DNA of 64,000 nucleotides from Picochlorum sp. 'celeri' (taxonomy: Eukaryota > Chlorophyta > Trebouxiophyceae): the NCBI GenBank assembly GCA_010909725.1, contig JAACMV010000020.1:1-64000 (forward strand), read 5' to 3'. Each line of letters begins with the position of its first letter. Positions within the stretch are counted from its first letter, which is position 1. The translations under genes were made by a program, and so were the position numbers. The notes under the pieces are model-generated. The model was not told the origin of the DNA. It saw only the letters and a list, made by a program, of their open reading frames with translations, and did not search any database. Shown one piece after another: positions 1 to 11,181 of the stretch.

Positions 1-703
1 AGCAAATTGAAAAAAATTTAGTGGTTTTAATTTTTCAGATGTAAGTTTAGAGTTGTATGAGGATCAAATTCTTCCATATGTCCGATTCAATGAAATATAT
101 ACTCTTGATCCGCGAAAATTAGAATTTTGGATCGATAATTAACGGGTTTAACTGTTTTGGTACTGAATGAATTAGTAATTCCTTTGTTACTGCATTTAAA
201 TCCGAAGATTCGCGGTTAGTAATCAACTGACTAGGATCTAAAAATCAATTGTCCAATTCCAGTAAAAAGTTCCTGTATTATACTGTCGCCCCCCCCAATG
301 TAATGTGTGTTATTTACGGGTCCGACATTTTCAGGAAAATGGATATCATTGGCAGTAATAATACCTGGTCCGAATAATAATAGACTCCTGTATATTTATG
401 CGTTGGATAATTTGGATCAACTATTTTGGAATTGATGATTTTAATTTTAAATTTTTAAAAGTTAATAAACATCACGAACATTTTTTCTTGAATTCGCTTC
501 AATTGAATCAAATTCATGACAAACATCTTCAATGCCACCTTGTATAAGAAAGCGCTGGTTGGGATGTCGATAGAGAGTTCTACGTGTGTATTTGCAACAG
601 TTAGACTTGACCTATAATAAAACTCCCAATGTGAAACCTACCATATACATTCAGTATTAGATTGAACTCGAGATCAAATATGAAATAAATGATTATTAAC
701 AAC
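1..703 (-). pseudogene. rpoA: rpoA remnant (plastid RNA polymerase alpha), cut by window edge
   Basis: Downstream of rps11. Fragments include LSIDIPTSAFL, a frameshifted HEFDSIEG...ENVRDV region and NDIHFPENVGPVNN, which follow the alpha-subunit N-terminal domain. The 3' end lies outside the window. Confidence 0.7.
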
Positions 704-714
704 CATAAAAAATT

Positions 715-1105
715 TAAATGCGTCGTTTTTTCGGTGGACGACAGCCATTATTGCGGATGGGAGTGAATATCACGACTTCAGTATTGATAATCCAGCCATC
801 TAATTTAAACTCGTTAAGCAGCTTCACGACAGCCACTAGCTCCTTTACTGACTACCATTTCTGTCATCCCTGACTCACCACAAGTTTGTGCAACATTTTC
901 TGCAGCTTGATTAGCTGCAAACGGTGTTTTTTTACGTGCCTTTAAAGCAACAAGCACCTGCTGATGACCAAGCTAAACAGTTCCATTAACATTTGTAATT
1001 GTGAAAATGGTTTTATTAAAAGTAGATTGATAGTGCTACACCACGCCCCCACTTTTTTGCACTGACGAAATTTTTTTTAGCAGTTCGTTCGATTCTTTTT
1101 GCCAT
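715..1105 (-). pseudogene. rps11: rps11 remnant (plastid ribosomal protein S11)
   Basis: Starts MAKRIERTAKKNFVSAKK at 1105 and passes, with frame changes, through ARKKTPFAANQAAENVA and GESGMTEMVVSKGASG to a NGCRPP-like end. These are the S11 signatures. Confidence 0.8.
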
Positions 1106-1144
1106 ATATTATAATGATATTATTTTTATAATAAAACAACCTGG

Positions 1145-1258
1145 AACGGTTGTTAGTTTTGGGATTCGTACAAATAATCCGAATGTACCCCACCTTTACG
1201 TTTAATTTAAACGACATTTATCGCAAATTCATTCTAAACTGATGCGACGTACTTTCAT
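1145..1258 (-). pseudogene. rpl36: rpl36 remnant (plastid ribosomal protein L36)
   Basis: ATG at 1258 opens MKVRRIS; an in-frame stop interrupts it, then ICDKCRL and a degraded CTNPKHKQRQ-like end follow. Length fits the 37-residue L36. Confidence 0.7.
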
Positions 1259-1309
1259 AGTAGTTTAAAGTTTTCTTCTGTAATTATTTGTCTTTTGCCA
1301 GGACGCCAA

Positions 1310-1545
1310 TCTAAAAGTAATTAGACCTCGTGTTAAATCATAGGCTTAATTCAACAAGAACACGGTCACCAAAGTAAAATTCGATATAATTTCGACAGAA
1401 ATTTTACCTGATACATGTGATAATACTAAAAACCATTTTCAAGTTTAAACGAAACATACCATTTGATAAGCATTGCGTTACTGTTCCTCGATTTCACTGA
1501 AATCACATTTTTTTTGATTCAAAGGCCGCAACTACTTATATAAAT
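1310..1545 (-). pseudogene. infA: infA remnant (plastid translation initiation factor IF-1)
   Basis: Reads SNGMFRLNLKM and LSHVSGKI, the OB-fold core of IF-1, followed by frameshifted YDLTRGLI-like sequence. Lies between rps8 and rpl36 as in green plastids. Confidence 0.7.
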
Positions 1546-1579
1546 GTAAAAAAATAATGTTGTACCAAACGGAACAAAG

Positions 1580-1977
1580 AATTTCACCGCCTAATTTTTC
1601 TTTAACGGGCATCGCGATCAGTACATAAACCTTGAGATGTGAAGGATCATAAACAATGCCATCCAGCCAAACTTTGTGGGTATATCTTTAGGTATTTGTA
1701 ATAGATTCTAAGACCACGGTGTTTGTACTAATCTGTTTTAAATTTGTAAACATGGTTTTTAATTATTACTATTGTCGCCCGTGAAATATACTTTTTAATC
1801 TAAAATACAATCATTGGATTCAGGAAAACTTCATTTCAATATATTCAATAAAACCTTCTGTTCTAATAATTTTGCAATATTAATATGACTATTTGTCTTT
1901 GGAATTGTTACACAGTGTGCGATGTAAATTTGCTTACAGATAACGGGCTTAATATCACTAATTGTGTCATTTACCAT
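1580..1977 (-). pseudogene. rps8: rps8 remnant (plastid ribosomal protein S8)
   Basis: Starts with MVNDTISD and continues in shifting frames through TIPKTNSHINIAKLLEQ, an IPTKFG-like segment and a KKLGGEILCSVW-like C-terminus typical of S8. Confidence 0.75.
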
Positions 1978-2029
1978 ATTGACTTTTATTATTTTTTTTC
2001 TAATGGCATACCAAATGCTGATAATTAAA

Positions 2030-2510
2030 GCTATAACCCCTTCTTCATCATTTTTTTGCTACTAGTATAAGAATGATAAGGTCACATACCACGCATTTTG
2101 ATAAATGTTATCATATCCAATTTTGGGACATTTAATTGTTTTCATCAATCTTAAACTATTCAATTTCCATGTTCCATCAAAAACTTTTGGATCATTCCTG
2201 AACAATGAAATAATCGCGAATTAACGTGGTAGTGCTAACTAATAAGCGATTAAAAAACGCTCATTCGGATCTTTTTCGTGTGTTACTACTAATCCAACTG
2301 GCATTGTTTGTCTAATTTTAAAAACCAGCAATAGTTTCTTTTGATCGGTTGTAATACCTGTTGGCCAGTAATAAACTTAATTCTTTGAACACGATGCTAA
2401 TAATTTAGAATTTTGTGATGCATCCCTAAACCACGATTAATTACAATTTTTCTAGTTTTGGAACTCGATGAGATTGGTATACTCAAATTGTTTTTTTATG
2501 TGGTGTTACG
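2030..2510 (-). pseudogene. rpl5: rpl5 remnant (plastid ribosomal protein L5)
   Basis: Fragments RKIVINRGLG, then TIAGFKIRQTMPVGLVVT and a frameshifted SKSFDG segment, match L5 in order on the minus strand. Many indels. Confidence 0.7.
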
Positions 2511-2544
2511 GTTGTTTGCATTAGAACTTGTCGAATGTTTACCA

Positions 2545-2905
2545 TCATTCATTTTTTTTTATATAAGTCTGGAGCTATGAAAATAATTTTGAAAATTGCC
2601 GTCACGTAACTCAGTGCTACCGGGCGGCCAAAAATCGTGTTCCCGAGGATATTTTTTTCTTAATAATGACAGTGCATTTTCATCGACTCGAATACTTGTT
2701 TACCATTGCTCGTCGTACATTTCTTCTTGTACGAAACAAATACGGCACGAACAATATTGATTTTTTGATTGGCATATTAGGTTGATTCTTTAACAACGCA
2801 ACATAATATCGCCACCGTTGCTGCTCTCGCTTTTTCACTTTCCTAATACTGAATGCCACATTATTTCTCTTGCTCATGAATTATCAGCAACATTGAAGAT
2901 ATTAA
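2545..2905 (-). pseudogene. rpl14: rpl14 remnant (plastid ribosomal protein L14)
   Basis: QPNMPIKKS is followed by a degraded RTRRNVRRA segment and, in other frames, NPRGTR and a LAPEV-like end, the order of L14. It directly follows rpl16, which is the green-plastid order. Confidence 0.7.
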
Positions 2906-2949
2906 GATTGTGGTTGACTCATATGGTTCTTTTCTAATTTAAACGATTT

Positions 2950-3365
2950 GATTAATTAGTACGAATAAGAAATTCGCGTTTTCACTGGTATTGAGCACCA
3001 GTATGTTAATGCAAACACGTGCAACAGTTTCTGGTACCCCTTTAATTCGTATAAAATTTTACCGGTGTTACAAACAGCAACCCAATATTCTGGTGTCCCT
3101 TTTCCGGAACCCATTCGAGTTTCTGCCAGCATTCGCATTGCTTACTGGTTTAGCTGAATATAAAACGTATCCAAAATTTTACCGACACGTAGATAGTTTG
3201 TCATTGCACGTCTGCGCTTCAATTGACGTGAAAGTAATCCAGATCTGTCTAAGTTGTAATCAATAATCACCAACGCTAATGTATTACCACGTGTAGATTG
3301 CACGCATACGACCACGATGATGACGTCTAAATTTTGTTCGTTTTGGGCTTAAATATTCTTAACAT
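2950..3365 (-). pseudogene. rpl16: rpl16 remnant (plastid ribosomal protein L16)
   Basis: The longest readable piece is [17 protein letters not shown] followed by an IKGV-like and a PVKTRIS-like end, the L16 C-terminal half. The N-terminal half (degraded SPKRTKFR...HHRGRMR) is present but frameshifted. Confidence 0.8.
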
Positions 3366-3389
3366 AATTAAATTTAAGAATTACAATTC

Positions 3390-4088
3390 TTGATAATTGC
3401 ATTATAGTCCAGTTGTAAGTTATCTAACTTTGATAAGTGGTCACCATTAAAAACCCAAATTTTAATGCCTAATAAGCCAATAAAATGTTTTGCAGATTTC
3501 GAAAACATAGTCAATTTGCCAGTAAAGTTGGGTAATGGTTACAGAGCCATCGCGAACATCTTCAGCACGAGCAATATCAGCTCGTTCAATCTTCCAGAAC
3601 TTGAACTACATCCTTTACACGCTTTTCGACACGTTGAACAAGTTGTTTCATTGAACGACCGATATGGTTTAGTGTTCTCAAATCTTTCAAACTAATCGGT
3701 CAGCTAAAAACATGTGCAGAAATATCAGGTTTGCTAATGTTTACATTACAACTAATTGTAATTTAGTTGGTTGTTTAAATTTCGTTTCGATTTAAAAACG
3801 TTCTAATCGTTTTAATGAATCACGTAATTTATCTAAATTTTGTGTTTCACGGTTTCCAACTAAAATTTTGGTGTGCTAGCAAAAAATTTCAAGAGAGTAA
3901 TGATGATGAACCAAACGCGCGTCGGATTTCAATACGTGTAATTCCAGCTTTGTTGACTATTTTTTGTAATGAAATTGCGTAAAAAATTCGATCTGAATCC
4001 AAACGTGATAATTCACGGTTCGACACAATAACTTTGATGCTGTTGTGTTATTCCCAGGCGCATGCCTAAAGGATGTATTTTGTCCCAT
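3390..4088 (-). pseudogene. rps3: rps3 remnant (plastid ribosomal protein S3)
   Basis: The 5' part reads IHPLGMRLGITQQHQS near a degraded start at about 4088. Further along come LDKLRDSLKRLERF and ADIARAEDVRDGSVTITQL, all S3 motifs, separated by frame breaks. The 3' part ends in a frameshifted GLLGIKIWVFNGD-like segment. Confidence 0.75.
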
Positions 4089-4107
4089 AATTTTCTATCG
4101 TTTGATT

Positions 4108-4365
4108 TTTACCTTTTGAATATGACCTTTAAATGTACGAGTGGTGAAAATTGAACCTATTTATGCCTACCATTTGATCAGTAATAAATACTGGGAATAT
4201 GTGTACGTCAATATGGTCGCAATTGTATGGTCCAATCATAACTGGAACCAAGTGTTGGGAAAGCTGACCATGTTGTAATTATTTTTTATCACCTGAACTT
4301 TGCGCGTTAATCTTTTTAAAGTAAATGGTCAGCCACAAATGGTGCCATTTTTTAATGTCTCCAAT
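4108..4365 (-). pseudogene. rps19: rps19 remnant (plastid ribosomal protein S19)
   Basis: Minus-strand fragments PFVADHLL, VPVMIG and VFITDQMVG appear in the S19 order but in different frames. It lies between rpl2 and rps3, as in green plastids. Confidence 0.75.
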
Positions 4366-4439
4366 ATAATGGAATTTTAGTGTTATATCGAAATATATTT
4401 ATTTACGTTTTGTACACTATATTTTGTACTCCATTTTTT

Positions 4440-5070
4440 GGGTGTACGAGTTTTGCTCCCTAATGCTGGTTGTACCATGGACTTACTGGACGCGTGAAAC
4501 GACCATTGGAGCACGACCTTCACCAATCACCATGCTGGGGGACAAACTGGTTCATTGCTGATCCCGTATACATGGTGGCCTATTAACCACTACCAACGAC
4601 GGCGGCAAGCTTTACCTAATGTTAAATTAGAAAAATCGATATTCACACGCCAATTGTTGCCCAGCAATTTTCGGAAATTAACATAACTTCACCAGATGGT
4701 AAACGTTAAAGTAAACCAACTATTTCTTGGCAAACAATTGTGCAACTGTTCTGCTGCCACGTAATAATTGTTCCTGCCACCAACAGGTCTGTATTGTTAA
4801 ATGCAATATGAATGAACTTGTTCCATGGGAATATTTTTAATGGTAAAACAATTACCAAATTGTAATATTAGCATCTGGTGATGATGCGTAATTGTATCGC
4901 CCAATATTTAACCCAATTGGTGTAAAATAGAACGTTTTTTCCATACGGGATAATGTAATAAGGCAATACGCGCATTACGGTTTGGATCTATTCAATCCTA
5001 ACGACTTTTCGCATTCACACCTACTGTAGTTCTTGGACAAATCGATTTTTCGAATAGCCTTTATGGCCAC
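4440..5070 (-). pseudogene. rpl2: rpl2 remnant (plastid ribosomal protein L2)
   Basis: Broken minus-strand copy. One frame gives IDFSNLTLGKACRRR, the conserved L2 segment ahead of the C-terminal domain; other frames give the degraded HPHGGGEGRAP and TPKKW-like C-terminus just before rps19. Several frame changes within 600 bp exclude a working gene. Confidence 0.75.
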
Positions 5071-5075
5071 CACAA

Positions 5076-8000
5076 CTGTTGTCGAGTTGTAATAAACTCT
5101 ATTATTTTCGTTTTGAACGAGACCACCAAGCTGTTAATTGTCCCTCTATACCCTGTGCCTACGTCGTTCTCCCGGGCCAAGGGTAATGAGGGTAAATATG
5201 CAAGTATTCACCCCTACCCCACTGACGCTACGCCCATTCCAAAATTAAATATTCAAAATAAAAATAATAACCCACCCAAAAATATGAAAATATCACAAAA
5301 AGACAAAATATAGCACAAAAAAACAACACACAACAAGACCAAAATACCCTAACCAAAAATACACCAACGAAAAAAAACACGACAAAACAACAAAAATATG
5401 AGGAATTATTAGTATTACTATTATAGTAAGCACCTACTACTACGATATATACAACAACAACAACAACGACAAAAGACACGGCACACCACAAGCACTGCTG
5501 CTGCTGCTGCTGCTACTCCTACTACTACTACTACAGCAAAAGACAACCAACAAAATCCAAAGAAAAAATCAACAACAAAAGAAAAAAGTCTAGTAGGGAA
5601 AGAATCATTATGACATGCACAACAATCTATACGACGATGCTATGCTATACTATAAGTGGAGCAGGGTAGAGCTACGACGTCCCTGTGGGAGAGGAGGAGA
5701 TCCCTAAGAGAGAGAGAGAGAGACATGCTGTTACAATCATGGTTCATTTGAGTAATGTAATTCATATATTGAAAAAAGATGTATTTTCATATGTAACAAC
5801 AACTTCCTTCACAATTCAAACTACTATCTTGTTGTGAAGGAAGAGAGAGAACCCTCTGTACATTGGTTGGGATTCTACTCCATCCTCTTCTATCCAACCT
5901 CACTGCGTGTGAAGAGGGTTGAACGCTCTGTGTTGTTTGGCAACGACACGAGAGTGACAAGGCAGTATGCACGCTGCCACAATAATAGCAATCAACAGGA
6001 CACAACTGAACAGACATACAGTCTCATACACACAACAACAACAACAACAACAACACCCAGGAGCTAGACCCACAAACAACATATCTATCAAAATATGAGA
6101 TAGAGAATATGAGGTATAATAATAACACTGTATATATATGGAAAGAATAAATAAAGAGCAAGGAATGGAAAAGAATCTCTGTCTTTTTTCACAACAACAA
6201 CAACAACAACAACAACAGAAGGACACAATAGTAAGTAAGAGTAAGAGTAAGTAAGAAGGTAAGAAGAATACCAATTTTTTAAAAAAAAATAATAATAAAC
6301 ACTCATCAGTAAAAAAGAAACGTCGCACACCCAGGGCAAAACAACAAACAGGTCTGCTGGTGCTCTGTCTGAAGAAGAGGGAGCTTCTCCCAACAATAAG
6401 AAGAATGGCGATCTTCCCATCACTACCCCCTTGACTTGACTGGGACCACCACCAAAAAAATACCAACCAATCAAATCAAAAGAAGGGTGTTGTATAATTA
6501 AAAAACAGTATTCATCAAAGTGTCGCACACCACGTGAAAACAACTCCTCTTCGGACACCATACACCGCAAGATCTGCTACTACTACTGCTGCTCCTACTA
6601 CAACACTAGACAACACACCAACAAAGAAGCAAAGCAATCAAAAGGAGAAAGAAAGTAAATATCTCATAATAGTTAGAGAAATAGTAATAATAATAATAGC
6701 ATGCACAACAACAATCGACACGAGCAACGATAACCACCAATAATAACAGAACAGAACAAAGCACACAAGTCTCATGCACACAAGAAGAAGAACAACCTGG
6801 AGCTACCCTACACAGACAACATATGCGATAGAGACAGGTATCATAATAGTAGCATATATAAAAAGAATAAATAGAAGACATGAAACAAGAAAAATAATGA
6901 AAAAGATCGTCTCCTTTACAACAACAATAACAACAAGAAGCAAGCTGGGGCAAGTACAGCAGAGTGACATTGCACCAATGCTTGAGTATCTCAGTATCAT
7001 CATCATGCATGGCACATTGTCTTACTTAGACTACATGTGTTGCAATGAGCATAGTAGGATAGCAATATATATATATACAATTGCGACGCTTCTTGGAATG
7101 GTGGGAATGGGGAAGATCTTGTGTTGTGGTGTTGAAAGACTGCTCCACAGCTCTCTCCTCCACCTGTGTGTGCTCCACATCTCCAGGCGCCCCCATCAGA
7201 AGAGGTCTTCGATAGGATGATGAAAGAAACAACAAAAGTGAAACTACCATCATCGGTCAAATGTCTCTTGTGATGGGAGATGAAAAAGCACGCTGAGTGT
7301 GGCCGAGCGGCTAAGGCGTGTGGGCTCTCTGGCCCATGGTCGTCCTTTTTTATTGTCCTCATTTACGGACGGACACGCCCGAAAAAGAAAAAAGGTCGAC
7401 CTCACCGATCGGTCCAATACCATGTCGGACCGATGCCTTCAGTCTATCTACCCTCCCTGTGGAGAGGGATAAAAAAGACCTCTTCTACTGCACCTTTTGT
7501 TCTTCTTCTTCTCTACAACTATTACTGGTGGTTTACTACTACTAAAAACAAACAACAATAGTTACTGCTGTTGCTGCTCGAGAGGTAGAAACAAGGAAGA
7601 GAGGAGTAGCACAACATGTGTTAGGGTATAGCAGTAACCCTTACCCTACCCTAAATGATAGGTGTTGTCTGTCCAGCAGACACTAGGAATGAATGTGGCC
7701 ACCACAGGAGCTGCTCTGACCTGGATCAATGAATGTAGGAGCTACAACTACAGAAAAAAAAAACAGCAAGGCTTCTCCGCTACACAACAACAATCAAAAC
7801 GAAAACAAAGAACAAACAGAATGTATTCCCATGCGTTTGTGTACCAGATTGGAACAACAGCACAAAAAGAGCCTGTGTCCAAAGAAAGGAGGTGAGCTCA
7901 CCCTCAATAGGTTGGTTGTTGAATGGGGATCTACTAGTATGTGACACCGTGTCGAATAGTCGAGATTCAAAAGACCGCCAAGCAACAAGAACCAAGAAAA

Positions 8001-8290
8001 GGAGTTGAAAAGATGATTGCAACAGCAGGCACAGCCCCAAACAGAGGCAAGAAAAAAAGAAGAAGCCACGCGCCAGGCTCGCAGGACAAATCGATCCATC
8101 CGTTCGAAAAAGAAAAACAAAAGAAAGAGCGGAAAGCACAGAGCAAAAGGTGCAACGTTCGACGACAAACAATGGGGTAGGTTCACCACAAGAGGCCCAG
8201 AGGTTGCATCCCACAACCACCCGCTGGCTTGGTTTTCTTTCTTCTGTCGTCTCCTTGACTTGATTCGATACTAGTATTTAAATGTTGGAT
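5076..8290. repeat. Low-complexity, microsatellite-rich intergenic region
   Basis: No convincing gene in 3.2 kb. Runs include (CAA)n at about 5451-5467, 6033-6054 and 6191-6217, (CTG)n/(ACT)n at 5494-5530, (GA)n at 5708-5722 and AGTA-type runs at 6231-6268. Open frames here encode homopolymer-like peptides from these runs. A diverged duplication links about 5990-6240 with 6700-6930 (shared order of CAGTCTCAT, GGAGCTA, AACAACATAT and GATAGAGA). Confidence 0.7.
7293..7348 (+). other. tRNA-like fragment (Ser/Leu-type D arm)
   Basis: Contains TGTGGCCGAGCGGCTAAGGC, the box A/D-arm signature of class II (Ser/Leu) tRNAs, followed by a GGGC/GCCC hairpin and a T-run at about 7347. The anticodon loop does not come out at 7 nt, and I found neither a T arm nor a matching acceptor strand within a few hundred bases on either side. 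Probably a tRNA relic or the head of a SINE-like element. Confidence 0.3.
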
Positions 8291-8296
8291 TACACG

Positions 8297-8320
8297 TGTA
8301 AGATTTGATTCAATCTTACA
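8297..8320. repeat. Short perfect hairpin (9-bp stem)
   Basis: TGTAAGATT and its exact reverse complement AATCTTACA are separated by 6 nt. A second inverted pair lies nearby at 8420-8429/8445-8454 (GGTCCATCTG and CAGATGGACC). No gene around them; role unknown. Confidence 0.5.
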
Positions 8321-9582
8321 CAATCAATAACCCTGCGCAGAGAAATGGTGGGACTCACGGTCGGTCCACATGACAGTCCACATGAGAATGGATGGATGTC
8401 CACATGCTACACATGTGCTGGTCCATCTGCCTCGGATGGACCCTCAGATGGACCGTCCATCCATAGCCTTAGAATGTATGCGTACATTGCCAAACCACCA
8501 CGATGACACACGATGATTGCATACAGACCACTAGTAAACCATGTAACAGATTAATAATAATGTTTATTACTTGAGAGTCGTAGGAGTGCTTGATGGGAGT
8601 GGAGAGTCTGTGTTGGTCTCACTGACACAACATAGGGTCCGCTCTTGTCATCCACTCGACCGGAGACACAATTTCAACGTGATATTAGTCCGTAAAAAGA
8701 CACAATAAAAAAAGACGATCAAGCGACAAGTTTGACATGTTTGAGAAGTTTGGCAAAAGGTCACGATTTTTTATTGTATTCAATTACAGCAGAAAAACAC
8801 TTGGGTATGCTTGGGAATGAATGTGTGTCGATCAGTCTACTAGAGTGTCCACTTGCATTGAACATGCCATTATTATAATATAATGAAAGTCCCTATTAAA
8901 AACACAGCCTGTGTGGGTGGTCGTCAATTCCGTTCGCGTCACATTGGTTGGGACGAGGAGGAGGAGGGACCTGCAGAGCTGTCACCCATGGGTAGGAAGG
9001 GGCCATTCATATGATTCATACTAAACCAATCACACCACCCATGTATGGCTACTTCCAGAGAGCGAGCGAGAGCGAGAGAGTGGTGTCCTTGACCGTTCCA
9101 CGGCATTGCCTTAGCAACATGCCCCGACGTCCAGGACCTTCTTATGGTGGGTTTCTGTACGAATCGCTCGTTGATTGTCATTCCAACCCCTTTGAATCAA
9201 ATCAAGGAGGCGGCAGACTACTCCAAAGCTCAAGGAAGCGAATGGTTGTGTGTGTTGGCACGAATGCCAACAACTAATGCCACGCTGTTTGTTGAGAGGA
9301 GTATCTGTGTGGTTGGCTCGCAAAATTGTGGACACATAAACCATGTAACAATGATATGTACACAGAGAGGTAGTAGTACTAGTAGTAGTGCTGCCCGGCA
9401 ACAATACATGGGGCAGAGAAAGAGAGAGCTTTGCTTGCTATTTGGAGCTTGCTGGTTGAACCATGGTCACTAAAACTGAACTGTCCGCTCCTAGGATCGA
9501 CTCGACCGGAGACATCACCCCTGGTACTACTCTCCTCGTCTCTCCGTCCGTAAAAAGACACAATAAAAAAGACGACCCCGCG

Positions 9583-9634
9583 ACAAATGGACAAATGGGC
9601 AAATGGGCAAATGGGCAAATGGGCAAATGGGCAC
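9583..9634 (+). repeat. Minisatellite, 9-bp period (AAATGGGCA)
   Basis: About five head-to-tail copies of a 9-bp unit close to AAATGGGCA. They lie between inverted motifs ACACAATAAAAAA and TTTTTTATTGTGT, so the minisatellite sits inside a potential stem-loop. Confidence 0.8.
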
Positions 9635-10287
9635 GGGTCACGATTTTTTATTGTGTTCAATTACAGCAGAAAAACACTTGGGTAGCACTTGGGTACTTGG
9701 GGAGTGTGTATCGATCGCTCTAGTGTTCCAACGATTGCATTGAATATGGCCATTATTATACTTGGAACAACGTCCAAAGCGCGACGAATGAAAGTCCCCA
9801 TTAAAAACACAGCTGGTCGTCGGCAATTCCGTTCGCGTCACATTGGTTGGGACGAGGAGGGGCCTGCAGAGCTGTCACCCATGCGCAGGAAGGGCCATTA
9901 ATATGATTCATAGATTCATAAGAAGTCCATCATACGACCCACGTATGGCCACAGAGAGGGGTCCCGCACCGTTTCACGGAAACGCCTTGGCAATCACAGT
10001 GGACAGAGCCACGGCGTCCAGGACATCTCCTGAGTATCTGCATGAATCATTGATTGCCATTCCAATAGTATCGAATCAAGTCAATGAGACGGCAGAAAAA
10101 AGACAACCAAGCTCAAGCAGGCGGGTGGCAGTGAGTGTGTTGCGCCAAGAGCACGCTACTGACACGCTTGCTTGTGACTCTGAACTGTGTCCGCTCCTGT
10201 CATCCATTCGACCGGAGACATCACCCCTGGTACTACTCTCCTCGTCTCTCCGTCCGTAAAAAGACACAATAAAAAAGACGACCACGC

Positions 10288-10333
10288 GACAAATGGACAA
10301 ATGGGCAAATGGGCAAATGGGCAAATGGGCACG
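10288..10333 (+). repeat. Minisatellite, 9-bp period, second locus
   Basis: Same AAATGGGCA-type unit as at 9583-9634, one copy shorter, in the equivalent position of the next tandem unit. Copy number therefore varies between otherwise similar units. Confidence 0.8.
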
Positions 10334-10965
10334 GGTCACGATTTTTTATTGTGTTCAATTACAGCAGAAAAACACTTGGGTAGCACTTGGGTACTTGGGG
10401 AGTGTGTATCGATCGCTCTAGTGTTCCAACGATTGCATTGAATATGCCATTATTATACTTGGAACAACGTCCTGCCGACACCGCGAGGAATGAAAGTCCC
10501 CAGTGAAAACACATCTGGTCGTCGTCAATTCCGTTCGCATCACATTGGTTGGGACGAGGGGGAGGGGCCTGCAGAGCTGTCACCCATGGGCAGGAAGGGC
10601 CATTAATATGACTCATAGAATCATAAGAAGTCCATCATACGACCCATATATGGCCATGTCCACAGAGAAGGGTCCCGCACCGTTCCACGGGAAAGCCTTG
10701 GCAATCACAGTGGACAGAGCCACGACGTCCAGGACCTCTCTTTCTCCTGATGGGTTTCTGCACGAATCGTAAATTGAAATTGCAATACTGTTGAATCAAG
10801 TCAATGAGATAGCAGAAAAAAGACAGCCAAGCTCAAGCAGGCGGGTGGCAGTGAGTGTGTTGTACCAAGAGCACGCTAGCTTGTTCAACCCTGTGGCTCT
10901 CTCACTGAAAATGGTGTCCGCTCCTATCATCCATTCGACCGGAGACACAATAAAAAAAATGCGAC

Positions 10966-11181
10966 CACTGCATCCAGCTCAAGACCATTGTACATGAAGC
11001 TTACATGACCAAGGTTACATACACACGAATTCAACAAACTCAAGCAGGACAGAATGCTATTTCAACACACTTTCTTGGCACACTCGTCCACACAGTGCCC
11101 TGAACCAAAATGCCAAGCATCTCGGCAGTCAGTCCAGCCATCCGAAGAGGACGCAAGGCTGCACCAGCAATGAAATCTGTT
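10966..11181. other. Intergenic gap, nothing recognised
   Basis: Unique sequence between the tandem array and the 3' end of eIF3e. No open frame or RNA gene seen. Confidence 0.5.

Larger units (their letters stand above)
1..5075 (-). other. Plastid-derived ribosomal-protein/rpoA block, all genes broken
   Basis: AT-rich DNA whose minus strand carries recognisable pieces of eleven plastid genes in green-lineage order, rpl2 to rpoA, without the rpl29-rps17 and rpl24 genes of red-type plastids. No gene has an intact frame. Each is cut by many one-base insertions and deletions as well as substitutions, while protein similarity stays high between the breaks. Either this is a nuclear copy of plastid DNA (NUPT) or an uncorrected long-read stretch of the real plastid genome joined to a nuclear contig. 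The high ratio of indels to substitutions favours the second reading, but I cannot decide from one sequence. Confidence 0.8.
8636..10965. repeat. Degenerate tandem array, units about 0.70-0.85 kb
   Basis: The segment beginning GTCCGCTC and running into GACCGGAGACA recurs at about 8637, 9482, 10188 and 10917, so there are three units plus a partial. Each unit holds, in order, a CGTAAAAAGACACAATAAA motif, its near-inverse TTTTTTATTGTGTTCAATTA, an ACTTGGGTA stretch, ATGAAAGTCCC, and a conserved segment around CAGAGCTGTCACCCATG. No conserved open frame spans the units, so this looks like non-coding repeat DNA. Confidence 0.75.

Noticed and set aside
5780..7020. Several open frames of 75-188 codons on both strands
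   Set aside because: They are made of microsatellite-encoded runs (Cys, Val, Leu, Thr, Gln), overlap each other on both strands and lack any domain.
7293..7348. Functional tRNA-Ser/Leu gene
   Set aside because: The anticodon loop is not 7 nt and no T arm or acceptor partner was found on either side, in normal or permuted order.
9583..9634. CRISPR-like short repeats
   Set aside because: The units are contiguous 9-bp minisatellite copies without spacers, and this is eukaryotic nuclear DNA.
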